A stretch of DNA of 64,000 nt from Myoxocephalus aenaeus (lineage: Eukaryota > Chordata > Actinopteri > Perciformes > Cottidae): positions 3,156,001-3,220,000 of the forward strand of contig JBAMJR010000001.1 of assembly GCA_038501785.1 (NCBI GenBank), read 5' to 3'. The notes below the pieces were generated by a model that saw only the letters and a program-made list of their open reading frames with translations, ran no database searches and was not told the origin of the DNA. Of this stretch, positions 35,061-46,649 are shown in pieces (the stretch's first letter is position 1; each line of letters starts with the position of its first letter). The translations under genes and the position numbers were made by a program.

Positions 35061-38000
35061 ATGGACCATATGACTCCGGGTATGTATCACAGTTTTAAAT
35101 GGTGGTTAAAACGAGGGTTGAATGCAGAGTGAAAGTGTGGACTGATTTGTGTACAGACACCAAAAGTAATATCACTTTTATACAATGGTTAAAAAGCAAG
35201 TGTGTTTACAAACATTTTATCCAAACTATTTTTTACTGACAAAATAAGTACATTTTCAGATGGGTTTGATAAAGTTTTGACCAGACGGTTGTTGCGCTGA
35301 AACTACTGTGTGACTGACTATGTTATCACTCCTTTGGATAATGTATGTCCTAATTTAAAATGTAAAGTTTACTTAACTATGAAACAAATCCCAGGTCTTT
35401 TTGATAGATTACATTTAAAATTCCAACTAACAAACTGTTTTCTAAAGTATAAATGTGTTGCTACTGTGTAGTTACTAACCTATAGCTATACGTTTCTTAG
35501 CAACATTAGTCGGCTGAACACAGGGGGCTCTTGGGGTGTCCAATGATATCAGCATCATCACTCATTTTTTCACTGTAGAGTCTGTAGGTATGTGCCAGTC
35601 CACATTTGGAGAAGTTTTAGTCAATTCTGGAGAGGTAATTAACATGCAAACACTGCTTTAACAAGCATCAAATTCTGCAAGTGCTTGTACTCTCTTCACT
35701 TTCAAGATTCTGTCATAGCACCTGTTGAAAGGTTTTTTTGCAGCTCCTACTACAAAATACAAAAGGAGAGAAGTACTTATAGAAGAATGTTGTGGCATCC
35801 TTCCAGTGGAGTTGAGCCACATGCACAACCTCTGCCAAGTCACACTGAAGCTGTTCTGGTGGCTGTAGTGACACCAAATGCCCCATTTAGACACTTGATC
35901 TTTGTGTTTCCTTTATTTTGGCAGCTGCCTGGCAACAGGCGGTTCGACCTGCCTGTGGATTTAATCTCTATCTAATTTTACTGAAATTTAAGTGAAATTT
36001 TTATAAGGATGAAAGTTTATAATAGTGTCTTATTACCTTCAAATCCACTAGGTTTAAATACAGTGGTTTCTCATATTTCAAATGATCTCATGCCAAAAAA
36101 CAAACAATCACCCTCCCGAAGGTGAATGAGTGCATGTACTGTATGTGTGTCCGTGTATTTGTATATGGTGATGATGGAGGTTATTATGTTGCAACTCTGT
36201 CATTCATCCACCAGCCAAAACTCTAAAGAAGCTGCATGCTCCACATTCCCCTCCTCTCCTCACCTCTCCTCACACAAACAGTGAGACTGAAGTGGGCTGT
36301 GCTGTTTGTGTGAGTCCCTGTGCACGTACGCGTGTTCGTCAGTGGGATGAATGGGCTGGAGTCGGGTGTATAATCGGAGAACCACAGAGAAAAGCAAAGG
36401 AAACTCTGTAGCTATTCAAATTCTTGAAATTAAAGGACCTTTCAGGGGACCATTGCAGTGTTTTTGCATGTCTTCGCCCATTTGCTACATATCCAGTCGT
36501 CTATGCTGTTGGCAGTTTTCCATAGCGTTCTGTCATGTTGCTGTCAAAGTTGTGGCCCCATGGTGAGATACTGAAGAGTAGGTTGATTTTAAAAGCCCGT
36601 GCTGCATTGCCATGCAACAGCTAAGCATATTTTACAAAAAGAAAAGCAGATATTACAGCCATTGAGATGGGTTGAAAAGCAGCTTCTCAAGCAACTTCTT
36701 TAACCTTGAAATATATGTTTATATCAAGAGGAAACTATTTGAAAAAGCACTTATTGTCTGGAAGATGGAAAATGCATTGACAGAAATCAGAAACTAATAT
36801 ACATTTCTAAAAGTGACTGGCACTAATGTAGAGAATACATTATGTGTATTTAATGAATAGAACATGAAAAAATGTAAAGCGCTTGGACCCAGTGACAGTG
36901 GAAATGATTCTGGTTTTGGCAAAGAGGAGACTATTTATCAAGTCACTGTGCGTTTTTACAATGAGACACAAAGACCAGCCAATCTAACAAGGGAGGAGGC
37001 CAAATTCAGAAAAAAAAGTGATAAATAATGAGCGTGGGAGTGAAATAGAGTTGGCAAATCAAAGAGAAGCATAGTGACTGAAATGACAAGTTGAAGAAGA
37101 GAGGGTGTAGCTGTAAGATAAATGTAGAGGAAATATTCTCAGGCAGGTAAAGTTATTGTTGAAGAGGCAACATGAAAGACACAGATAGTGTCAAGCCAGA
37201 AGAGAGGCAGTAAAGAAAGAGGCCAACACAGAGAGAGAGAGAGGTCTTTTGGTCTGCTTTCCCAGGCTATGCATCAGGAAGGTTGTATTTTTTTACACCA
37301 TGACCACCACATAGCCCTTTCCTGGGGAAATCCGAGACAAAATCGAGAGAGGCTGCTGCAGGGAGGGAGAGGAGAACAGGAAAACTAGCCCTGGGAAGAG
37401 GGAGAGAGGGAGGGAGGGGGCAGGTATGGTAAAGCCCACACAGCATGAGCGACAGAGAAAGAGCTGGAGCTTTTGGGAAGTCCAAGTGGAACACACGCAC
37501 CGGCAGATAGACACAAAACGTGGATGCATGCTTACATCTCCTCTTGTTTCTGGGCTCTTTTACTCACCATGGCTTTCCAAAAAATTTGCCCTGAGAGTCT
37601 TCTCTAGATTATTTCGGCTGCAGATTCAGCTGGAATGCAGAGCTAATGTCGGGTTCCTCTACTATCCAACCAGCCTCAGCTGTTAATCCGATGTTATGGC
37701 TGCTCTGCTATGCCTGTTAAATAAATAATATTTGACATTATGACTACTCAGCTATGCCTGTTTTAAATAACATTATTTCCAGTGTATCACATTACCTGTA
37801 ATATAAGATTGAACTTGGACACAAAACAAGGTATCTCAAGACAAAGTTTGACTTTTCATTAACATGACCAGTAATTATGATTAAGGGCAAATCAATATTG
37901 CGTTTTTTCTGGAACCAAACTTTTATTTACACGGTAATATACATTATAGGCAGGCTACATTGCATTGAAGAGTTGTCCAGGCAGGTACGTGTTAACTGGA

Positions 38001-38594
38001 AAAAATGAATGTCTTGTCATTGGAGGCTTTAGTATATAAATGAAATATATTAATTGTTGGCAAAATGTACAAAAATTTTGGCAAAATGTACCACTTGCAT
38101 ATTTAAAGAATGTCTTGAGAGTTAGATCTAAAGCATTTCGATCTTGCAAAAGTTTTCATTTTCCCACATCAGAACTCTTTACTTTAAGGCTCAACATACC
38201 TGAATAGAAAACCATCATGTGCCTCATATGGTGAAGAAAAACAACCCAAAAAATACTTTCAAGACTGATTCCTTGACAGGTTGATAGAGGTCAAAGGTCA
38301 GAGTGAAACCCCACCTCATCTATGCATGTGTGTGTGTGTGTGTGATTTCCCCCCCAGGTCTTGACCCTGCCGTGCTGAGAGACCAACTCTTCGAGCTATG
38401 GAACCGGAAAGATCTGCAGACGGTGAGGGTCACTTTCAGAGCGTGTGTCAATTCCACACATGCAATTTTGTGTGTGTGTGTTGACAAAGGTAGAGAGATG
38501 GATTACGTGTGTGTCTGCAAGAAACACTTGCACAGTAAAGAACACACAAGAGAAAGAGAGAGATATGCCATACCAGCATGTTTAAATTAGGTTT

Positions 38595-38649
<55 letters not shown>

Positions 38650-41600
38650 TGTACGTGTGCGTGCATACGTGTGCGTGTGCGTGTTAATGGGGAAACCAGA
38701 GTGTCTGTCAGTAGGCGGAAGGAATTTGCGTTGCACTGAATGAACTTGAGATCTGTGTGAGGAGGATATTGAGTGGATGACATCTGTTTTGCAAATTAAG
38801 ACTGAGCGCAAGCCATTCTCACACAGATATTATTTTCTTGTGTCGGAAGTTTCTAATGCCAGAGTATGCATTCTTTACAAGCCTCTGCGTCGGTTGGGCG
38901 CAGCGGGGGAAGTTAGCCGTTTGTCTTCACCGGCTACTGTGTTTCGGCGATTCCAAAAATTAACTTGTCACTTACCTCATTTTATCAACAACTTTGACTC
39001 ATGTACTATTCATATTTATAGCACATTTTTGTTCCACAGTTGGTTCTTCATAAATATGTCACTCTGATGATTTTAAATGGTAACTCCCCCCTCCATAATC
39101 ACTCAAATGTTCTTTTAAAAATTCATAATTTTCACACAAATCATTATATTTAGATGATGGCAAACAAGCACGTTTTAGTTCCAAACTAAAACAACTTTGT
39201 TTTGCACACAAATGAGGGACACCATCATGACCGACATGCTGCAAAGGTTGTGTGTAATTGTCAATGAATAGCGTGTGGCTGTAATATGAATGATGCACAG
39301 GGTTCAGATTGAAATGCATCCACCTAAGATCAATATTAAAAAGACGATTAAGCTGTGATATTTTATACATTTACCTTTCTCCTCTCTTACATTTTGGTTT
39401 TAATTCACACTACTACCTCCCCTTTCTCCCCCCATAGCTACATTTGGCAGCCCTCCAGGGATTTTCAAAGCTGTCTGAGCCTCTGGAGGCTTTGCTAACA
39501 ATCCTGGAGGGCTGTCCAGGAAAACAGAAGGGTCGGAGCCACACCCTCGGCCTTCACATCCTATTGGAATTCCTGACATGGCTGAAGGAACGTCCTCAGG
39601 TAAACGAGATTCATCAACCAAACAAAAATGTACCGCAGAGTTGCAGTTCCATCATTGTCAGACCTGCATTTCTAGACACATCAGCTCTTGTATGGTACAA
39701 GTCCAACCGGCTTCAGCAGTAAAAATAGTCAAAAACATGTTTTCACACTTGTGCCACCTGCAGACAATGATTGTTACAGGTATCGTTTTTAATGAGTAGT
39801 TTTTTTGCATGTTGAATAATTATCTTATATATATATATATATATAATTTGTCTTTTTCAAACCATGATGGCAACATGTTGAGTAGCCAGTGCACTAATGG
39901 AGTGAAGCGATTGAAGCCATCTTTATGAGGTTCACATGGATCATCTCAAGCGGTCCTGTATATTTTGCATTTTTTATCACAGACATCCCGATGATCCACC
40001 TTCATGGCTACACACGTATAACCACTTCCTCCTACAACAGCGATATTAGCTCCAATAGTTGCTAAATTGTCTCAGAAGTGACTTTGTTCCAGAATTCTGT
40101 CAGCAACAATTATTGCTTTATGTTCCAGGCTCTTCTTTCTATTCTCTAGTTTTTTTTAGATATTATTTATATATGTACTGTATATATTTCTTTTCAGGTG
40201 ACTCTGAGCGCACTCTTAGAACACCAAGCCCTGGCACTTCAGCAGCGAGCTCTGAGCTTAATGACAGATACCCAGACCAACTTTGTAGACAATCTCATAA
40301 ACATCTACCAACTCAATTCCCTGGATCCAGCCATTCTCCGATTGAGCATTATGAGGTTGCATGCTCTCCACTGCTACAAGGAGGTGAGTCCCTCTTTTGA
40401 TGTTAACATTATTAAACATGCCAGAAAGGTTTCAGACAAAAAACATTCGGCACTGCACTGAATTATACTTTATGTTTTCCACAGGCAGCCGTGCTCAGCA
40501 TAAAGCTGAAGTTGCAGAAAGAACTGAATATGGAGGAGGTGAGACCAAATATGTTCTGCAGACATGTCTGTGCAGCCTTAATTCACAACCAGTGAATACA
40601 TAAGCATTCTTAAGACATGTGAGGTCTGAACTTTTCAAAATGGAATCTCTAAAATCTCTAACCAGTTTTCATCTTCAACTTTCTTCTGCAGATGTGTGTA
40701 CCACTGATCTTGCAAAATAAGTTGCCCATGGCAGAGTCCTTCGTCACAGGCCACAATGATCTAGAACAACAACTGGTCACACTGCTAGACTCGTGGTGCC
40801 ACCCCTACTTCCGTGAGGAAGAGATATACAAGTATGGATCATGTGTTGGAACCTATGGAAACCTGCAGTATGGATGTAAGCATCAGTGAACTCATATGGT
40901 TGTGTCTGCATTTGTGTATTCCACAGGCGGTTCCCTCACTTCTCTGTAACCAAACAGGGCATGAGCCAGATCCAGGCCAAAATGCTCACCAAACATGTCT
41001 TCAGACTCATGGAGAGATTCAACATAGACAAAGGTGTGTGACTGGGCGCGAGTGGAGTGGTTAATTTGTGGGTGTACACCTCAGGCTGAACTAATTGTGA
41101 TCTTGTCTCTCTGACTCAGGTCTGTGTCCCAACGCTCTGCACAAGAGGAGATTGGACTCTTTACGTTTTCTCATGTACAAGAGGTTTGTGGAGGCAAGTG
41201 ATGAAGCATACTTTATATTTCATTTCAGCATCATAATATATATCAGGTAATCAAGCAGGTTTCTCATCAGGGACATGCATTTTTAGCTACTACAAATTAA
41301 TCACAGGGACAGACGTCCTTTATTGTTTTGTGACCATTTATACACTTTTTCACACTTTCTTTATCACGGACGAAGTTCAGTATTGCTTTTCTACAGTTGA
41401 AAGAAAATTAGCAAATTAATGTTTTTCTTTTTTTATACTACACCTATATGTCTTTTTAATTTGATTTCAAGGTTGTACTCATGCAGTGCATGATCTGTCA
41501 GACTAGGTCTTGGGAGAAGGAGAACACTTTCTCAGAAATACATCTCAGGGTTAATACAAGCCTAGCTGGTTCATTTGAGTGCTATAAAATATACCATGAA

Positions 41601-44600
41601 TATTTGCAGAAGTTATTTAATCACAAAACTATTAAAAAATTAGATAAGCTGTATTTCAATATTGGTACAGTGAGAGTTACTTATTGTATTAGGTATATGC
41701 AGTTCCATTAAATACAAAAAGGAAAGAGGCAACCTTTTTGTCTGAGAAGTATTTTATTCACAATGTTATGTTTTTCTACTCAGATCTCGTGTTTCTGTTT
41801 TATTACACATATGTCAACTTTAATCACTCCAAAGTATTTTTTCTGCCGTTTTAGCCAATAAAAGCTGGTAACAGATTTCAGTGAAAACTCAAGTGATTTT
41901 ACGGTGTGAAGGAGAGACTGTTTCTGAAAACATGAGCAGACGGAGGCATTAGCGGTTTTCTTACTTTTGTGGTTGACAGAATAAATAAAATATAGTATTT
42001 ACTTAACTAACTTTATCAGTAAATACATTTTACAGTGACTTAACAAGAGTTTGCTGTAATCAACAATTATTTTATGAATGAAGTCTCACTGTCAAACGTG
42101 TTGAGCAAGGACTTGTTTTGTAAATGTTATTTCAACAATTTCACAATATGGAAAAGACAATATTGTCAGATTTACCAGTTATATAATTAAGTAATGATAC
42201 ACCATTGTGCACTTATTATTTATTTGTGTTTTGTACTCAATTTTCATTTTAGAAAAGCATGACAGATGAGAACTGGAGTGACCATGTACAGGTATGTGTT
42301 GTGTTGTACTGTATATAAGTGTACAGAAAATATTTAGGATGTGTTCTATGTGATTTCTTTAAGTGAATATGTTTTTTGTATGTGTATGATGTATCTATAG
42401 TACGTCGTGGCAGATGACTCTGAGCTGCAGATCCATTTGGTGGAGATGTTGCTGAAGTACTGTGGTTTTGATAAAGCCTCTCAGTGGTCACTGAGATACA
42501 ACATCCCCAAAAACAGACTTCCCTTTGGCGTATGGGAAACGCAGCAGAGTCTACCGCCTGAGCTACAGTGAGTTGATTAAGATTATGCACAAACAAGTCC
42601 TATTATGCAACAACCTTAGAGTATTTACACACGCGCACAAGTTTTGTTCACCACATTCTCTTCTTCTCTGTTGTCTTTCTCCGTATCTCTAATGTTATCG
42701 ATCCACTTTCATTCTGCATTGGCTGATGTTGCGTTTTCTTTTTTCTTTGTCTCTTTTTAATGTGCACACTCGCAAAAACACACACACACGTGTGTCGCCT
42801 CTGCTCAGACAGATAGGTCCGAGTGGTTCAGAGAAACCTGAGGAGTGGAGACCATCTCGGTCTCACTGTCAGAACTTCTACCAGGTACCGCTCACCAAAG
42901 ACAAGGTTCATTTTGTGAACTCGCCGGAAGCTCTTCGGAGATGTCGAAACATTGTGCTGAAGGTACAGAGAACCAAATGCTTGATTTCATAAAATATTTT
43001 GTTTTCATAACTTGTTTTAAACTATTAACAAAAATCTATATATCCAGTGGATAGCAATTTTTTTTATTCATTTATTTTTTGCTCCTGTCGTGTCTATCCC
43101 TGTCTTCATCCTATCTTAGGACGGTGGTATCGTAGGAGTTGACATGGAGTGGCAGCCCACGTTTGGCTGTATCTCAACTCAGCAGGTTGCCCTGATACAG
43201 CTTGCCATTTTGGACCAGGTTTTCTTATTAGACCTTTGTGCAAATGGATTCTGTCAACACCCAGATACTATTATTTTCATCAAGACCTTGTTCTCCCAAA
43301 GAAACATCCTTAAACTGGGTAAGAAGAGAACTTGACAAGGGTTCAATCAAATACATATATTTATTATGTATTTCTGTGTATACTTCTGTCTCTAACATTT
43401 CTCCTTTCTTCTCTCTCAGGTTATGGTATGTCAGGGGATCTCAAGAGTCTCATAGCCACCTGGCACCAGCTTTTAGAGGAGCCATTGAAGATGGAGGCGA
43501 TGCTTGATCTTCTTAATGTACACCAAAAGGTAACATTCATGCTTCTTTAATATCTAGGAGTGTAATGTTTAACTTGATTCTGGTCTTGATTCATAAGATT
43601 GGTGTCACGATTAATTCGAAGGAGTGATGTAAGATTCTGGTCCACTGTACCCCATTTAACCAGGGTTGCAGGACCTGAGGATTGTAACATTTGAGTCTGT
43701 GTTTCATTGCATGGTCATAACTCAGGTACATGCTGCAGCTGTGGCCCTGTAGTCTGTGAGATATATGTAGCTATACGCTCGGAGTCTCTGTGGTGGACAG
43801 GAATGTGGAAATGGCAACATGGGTCTGTAAATGATGAAGTTGCTTCACCATCTGCTGGATGTTGCATCAGCGTGCATGTTGCAGGATGTGAGGAATCCAA
43901 GAAATGTTTTTGAACATCACAAGGAATGTGGTAGAAACAGGATGTTGTGACAGAACATAAAATGGGAGGGACTGTTTAAAAGGTCAAAAATGTATTGCGT
44001 GCATTGTAAAAAAATGTTGTTCATTTTACATAAATAGACTTGCTGTAATTGCAACCATGGAAACAGGACCTTGGGACGAGGACTATTTAACACTGAACTA
44101 TACAATTTCATTCTCACTTTAATGCCTTTTGCAGATCCAGCGGCGAAAGGTCAATAGGACTCAAAATGGACCTCAAGAGGTGCTGGTAGGAAAGAACTCT
44201 CCAGAGAAAGGCCTCAGTCTGCTGGTACAACAGGTTCTGGGACGGCCCCTCGACAAGACAGAGCAGATGTCCAACTGGGAGAAACGGCCACTACGCATCA
44301 GCCAAATTAGATATGCAGGTAAGATATTATGCATGCACACACAGACAATGACAGGGAGACAGATGGTCGCAGTTCTTTTCTTTATAGAATACCACAGATT
44401 ATTTTGTCATTCATGGACAAACTGCAAACCAATAAATTCACCCCCTTTTCCTCTCTACCTCTCTTGTTTCTTAACCACCTCCTAGTGGCAGATGCCTACT
44501 GTTTGCTGGATGTGTACTCTGCCCTCTCCAGCAACCCAGCTTACTTTGGGCTACCAGCTGACCTGTGCAGCATCTCATCAAGCCAATCAGAGAACAGTGG

Positions 44601-45834
44601 AACCAAGAAGCAGAAGGAGAAACAGGCCCATGGCAAAGAGGTCAGGAGTCAATTCATATTTCTCCATAAATTTCAGTTATTGATAGGGATTTTAATTGAT
44701 ACCAAATGTATTTAGGTCTAGGATGTTAAAATAAGTTAATCTTCAAGGAGGCCAATATTTAGACTTGTCCTTGGAACATTGTCAGGGATATCATTTCTGA
44801 TGTGTGTTTAACTTTTACGGACTGCAATGATTTGAAGCCAACAAATTTTTATTTTAATAACTATTGTGCTATTACGTTTAACAATTCTAAGAACTTTGAG
44901 CTTTCATGTGACACAATAAAATATCAGAAAAAAACTGAAGTACTTGGATTTGAGCATCCAACCTGCAGGGAGGGACAATACGTGTTTGACCGAGACACTT
45001 CAGCAGCTTCTATCAGCTCCAGGGGTGCAGTTGTATGGCTCCCCCTGTGCTTTGACCTCCCTGCACTGTGGTGCAAGTGAAAAGAAAATCCCCTTTGGGG
45101 ATCAGTTAAGTATCACATTATTGTCTCTGTCCATTTAGGAATGTCAGGGGGCTCAAAGGGTCAGTCCCCCTAGCTCCAACAGAGAGAAAGGCCTCCTGTG
45201 TGGCGAGAAGCCCTCAGAAGACGCCCCCCCTCTGCACCCCCAGCAGTTGCGGGTGGTGTGTGACAACATGCTGCAGGGACTTGGGAGGTACCTGCGCTGT
45301 TTAGGTGTTGATGTGATCATGTTGGAGAACACTGATGATCACAGAGAAGCGGCAACGGTTAGTTTGCAGTCCAAGCTGAAGACACACAAACCTTTTTATA
45401 CACAATAAACACGTACAATAACAACTTAAACAACATAACCATATTTCAGATAATACAAGTATTGCATTTATGTTTTTTTTTTCTTTCTTTTTTTTCTGAT
45501 GTGTACTTGTTGTGTGTCAGTTAGCACAAGCTGAAGGTCGCTTCATTCTCACATGTGGACAACCATTCCAAAGTGTAAGTACTAACTAAGTGTATTAACT
45601 AATGTGAACTCATGAACGATCTCAAATCTACAAATGCTGCAAGTGCGTGCGTATGTTCCTTGTTTGCTTGTATACAAGTGTTACCTCGGTCTCCCCACAT
45701 AGTTGCGGTCCCAGGTTGGTGAGGGTCGCTGTCTGTCCCTAGACTGTTCAGAAAAGGCCAGAGACCAGGCTGTGCGAGTCCTCAGGCACTTCAACGTCCA
45801 GCTCACTCCCAGTGATATATTCAGCCGCTGCCAG
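35061..45834 (+). CDS. exd3: Exonuclease 3'-5' domain-containing 3 (Mut-7 homologue), C-terminus missing
   Basis: Eighteen exons join in frame: 35061-35079, 38358-38422, 39438-39599, 40198-40383, 40485-40538, 40692-40831, 40927-41033, 41120-41193, 42253-42291, 42401-42567, 42809-42962, 43120-43318, 43420-43529, 44135-44318, 44486-44640, 45139-45357, 45521-45574, 45703-45834 (740 residues, no stop). A helical N-terminal region (1-380) leads to a DEDDy exonuclease domain: D397/E399 in GVDMEW, D462 in YGMSGDL, and Y552/D556 in RYAVADAY. A Mut7-C nuclease-like domain then starts at VVCDNMLQGLGRYLRCLGVD and ends at SRCQ, before the second half of its zinc ribbon. Relatives are C. elegans mut-7 and Drosophila nibbler, which trim small RNAs; vertebrate EXD3 is poorly characterised. 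The intron after 41193 has a GC donor. The human protein is about 876 residues, so about 130 are missing. Confidence 0.93.
35080..38357. other. exd3 first coding intron
   Basis: A 3.3 kb intron, AT-rich, with short GA-rich purine stretches near 37.2-37.45 kb (GAGAGAGAGAG, GGGAGGGAGGG). No exon or clear mobile element was recognised. It ends in a CCCCCCCAG acceptor. Confidence 0.6.
38599..38685. repeat. (TG)n microsatellite with a CGTG-rich tail
   Basis: About 45 bp of pure TG followed by interrupted ACGTGTACGTGTGCGTGC, in the exd3 intron between the exons ending at 38422 and starting at 39438. Alternating purine-pyrimidine throughout. Confidence 0.95.
41194..42252 (+). other. exd3 GC-AG intron
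   Basis: The exon ends GTG GAG at 41193 and is followed by GCAAGT, the classic strong GC donor. The next exon begins AAA AGC ATG at 42253 after TTTTAG. The frame and the family sequence KRFVE-KS..ENW-DHVQ fit only this junction. The GT four bases into the intron would frameshift and stop within a few codons of exon 9. Confidence 0.85.
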
Positions 45835-46320
45835 GTAAGAAAATTCACGCTGCTTCTGAATTTATTTTTAAAGCACAGTTCATTTAAAAAAATTAACTGT
45901 GTATAAACCTCAGTCGTTCTACTTATTGAAGTAATACCAGTAATTGTCAAAGTGTACAAATGGGTAAATCACAAGTTCACCAGCCAAAAACAAATCATCA
46001 AATACATACAATATTTTTACGTAGCATGGGCTCCATTTCTGTTTTATGCCATCAGCTGATTAGACACTAAAAGCTTTCAATGAAAAAGTTTTAGTTCCTA
46101 TATCGGTGAGAAGTACAAGCAATATGACTACCAAGCAATATTTCTGTGGTCATAAAAAGCTCCCGAGTTTTTTCAGTTCCCGATTTCTGTGAAAAAAATT
46201 GTGGTGTTTTGGGTAATGCTGATAAAAAGGGGAAGAACTGAATGTATGATATGGGGAAGAGGGGCTTTAAAAAAAAAGTTACTTTTGTTTAACTTTAATT
46301 GCGTGGGTGTTTAGCCAAAA
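45835..46320. other. Sequence after the last recognised exd3 exon
   Basis: A good GTAAGA donor at 45835 shows the gene continues. I found no exon encoding the rest of the Mut7-C zinc ribbon (a CNC-type start is expected) here. Confidence 0.6.
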
Positions 46321-46329
46321 TTGTCTCAC

Positions 46330-46640
46330 CTTTCACTGCGAGGATGAGGAAGGAGCTTGAAGTGGAACTGCTGCACCTTCCTGTTGAAGTTGGCCAGTTG
46401 AGGCTGTGAGGTATTCTTGGCATGGCCAAACCCTCGGGGTTAGATCAGGAAACACTGAAAGGGATTTCATGTCCCATATGGCCCTAGAATGCCTCAGGGA
46501 CCCCAGGAGGAGCTGGAGGTGCATGCTGAGGAGGAGGATGTCTGGGTTTACGTTGTTCAGCCTGCTGCCACCACAACCTGCACTTGTACAAGTGGTGGAA
46601 AAATGAGGGATAAATGGCTGGATGGACAGAATGAGTGGGC
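46330..46640 (+). mobile_element. Degenerate 3' end of a non-LTR retrotransposon (LINE)
   Basis: GAGGTATTCTTGGCATG, then CCTAGAATGCCTCAGGGACCCC, AGGAGGAGCTGGAGG, TCTGGGTTTACGTTGTTCAGCCTGCTGCC, and finally GGATAAATGGCTGGATGGAC. I recognise this order as the 3' terminal region and GGATGGA-type tail of fish LINEs. The frame is broken and only the 3' end is present, as with 5'-truncated insertions. I cannot assign the clade (L2-, Rex- or RTE-type) without a library. Confidence 0.55.
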
Positions 46641-46649
46641 AGAATAAAA

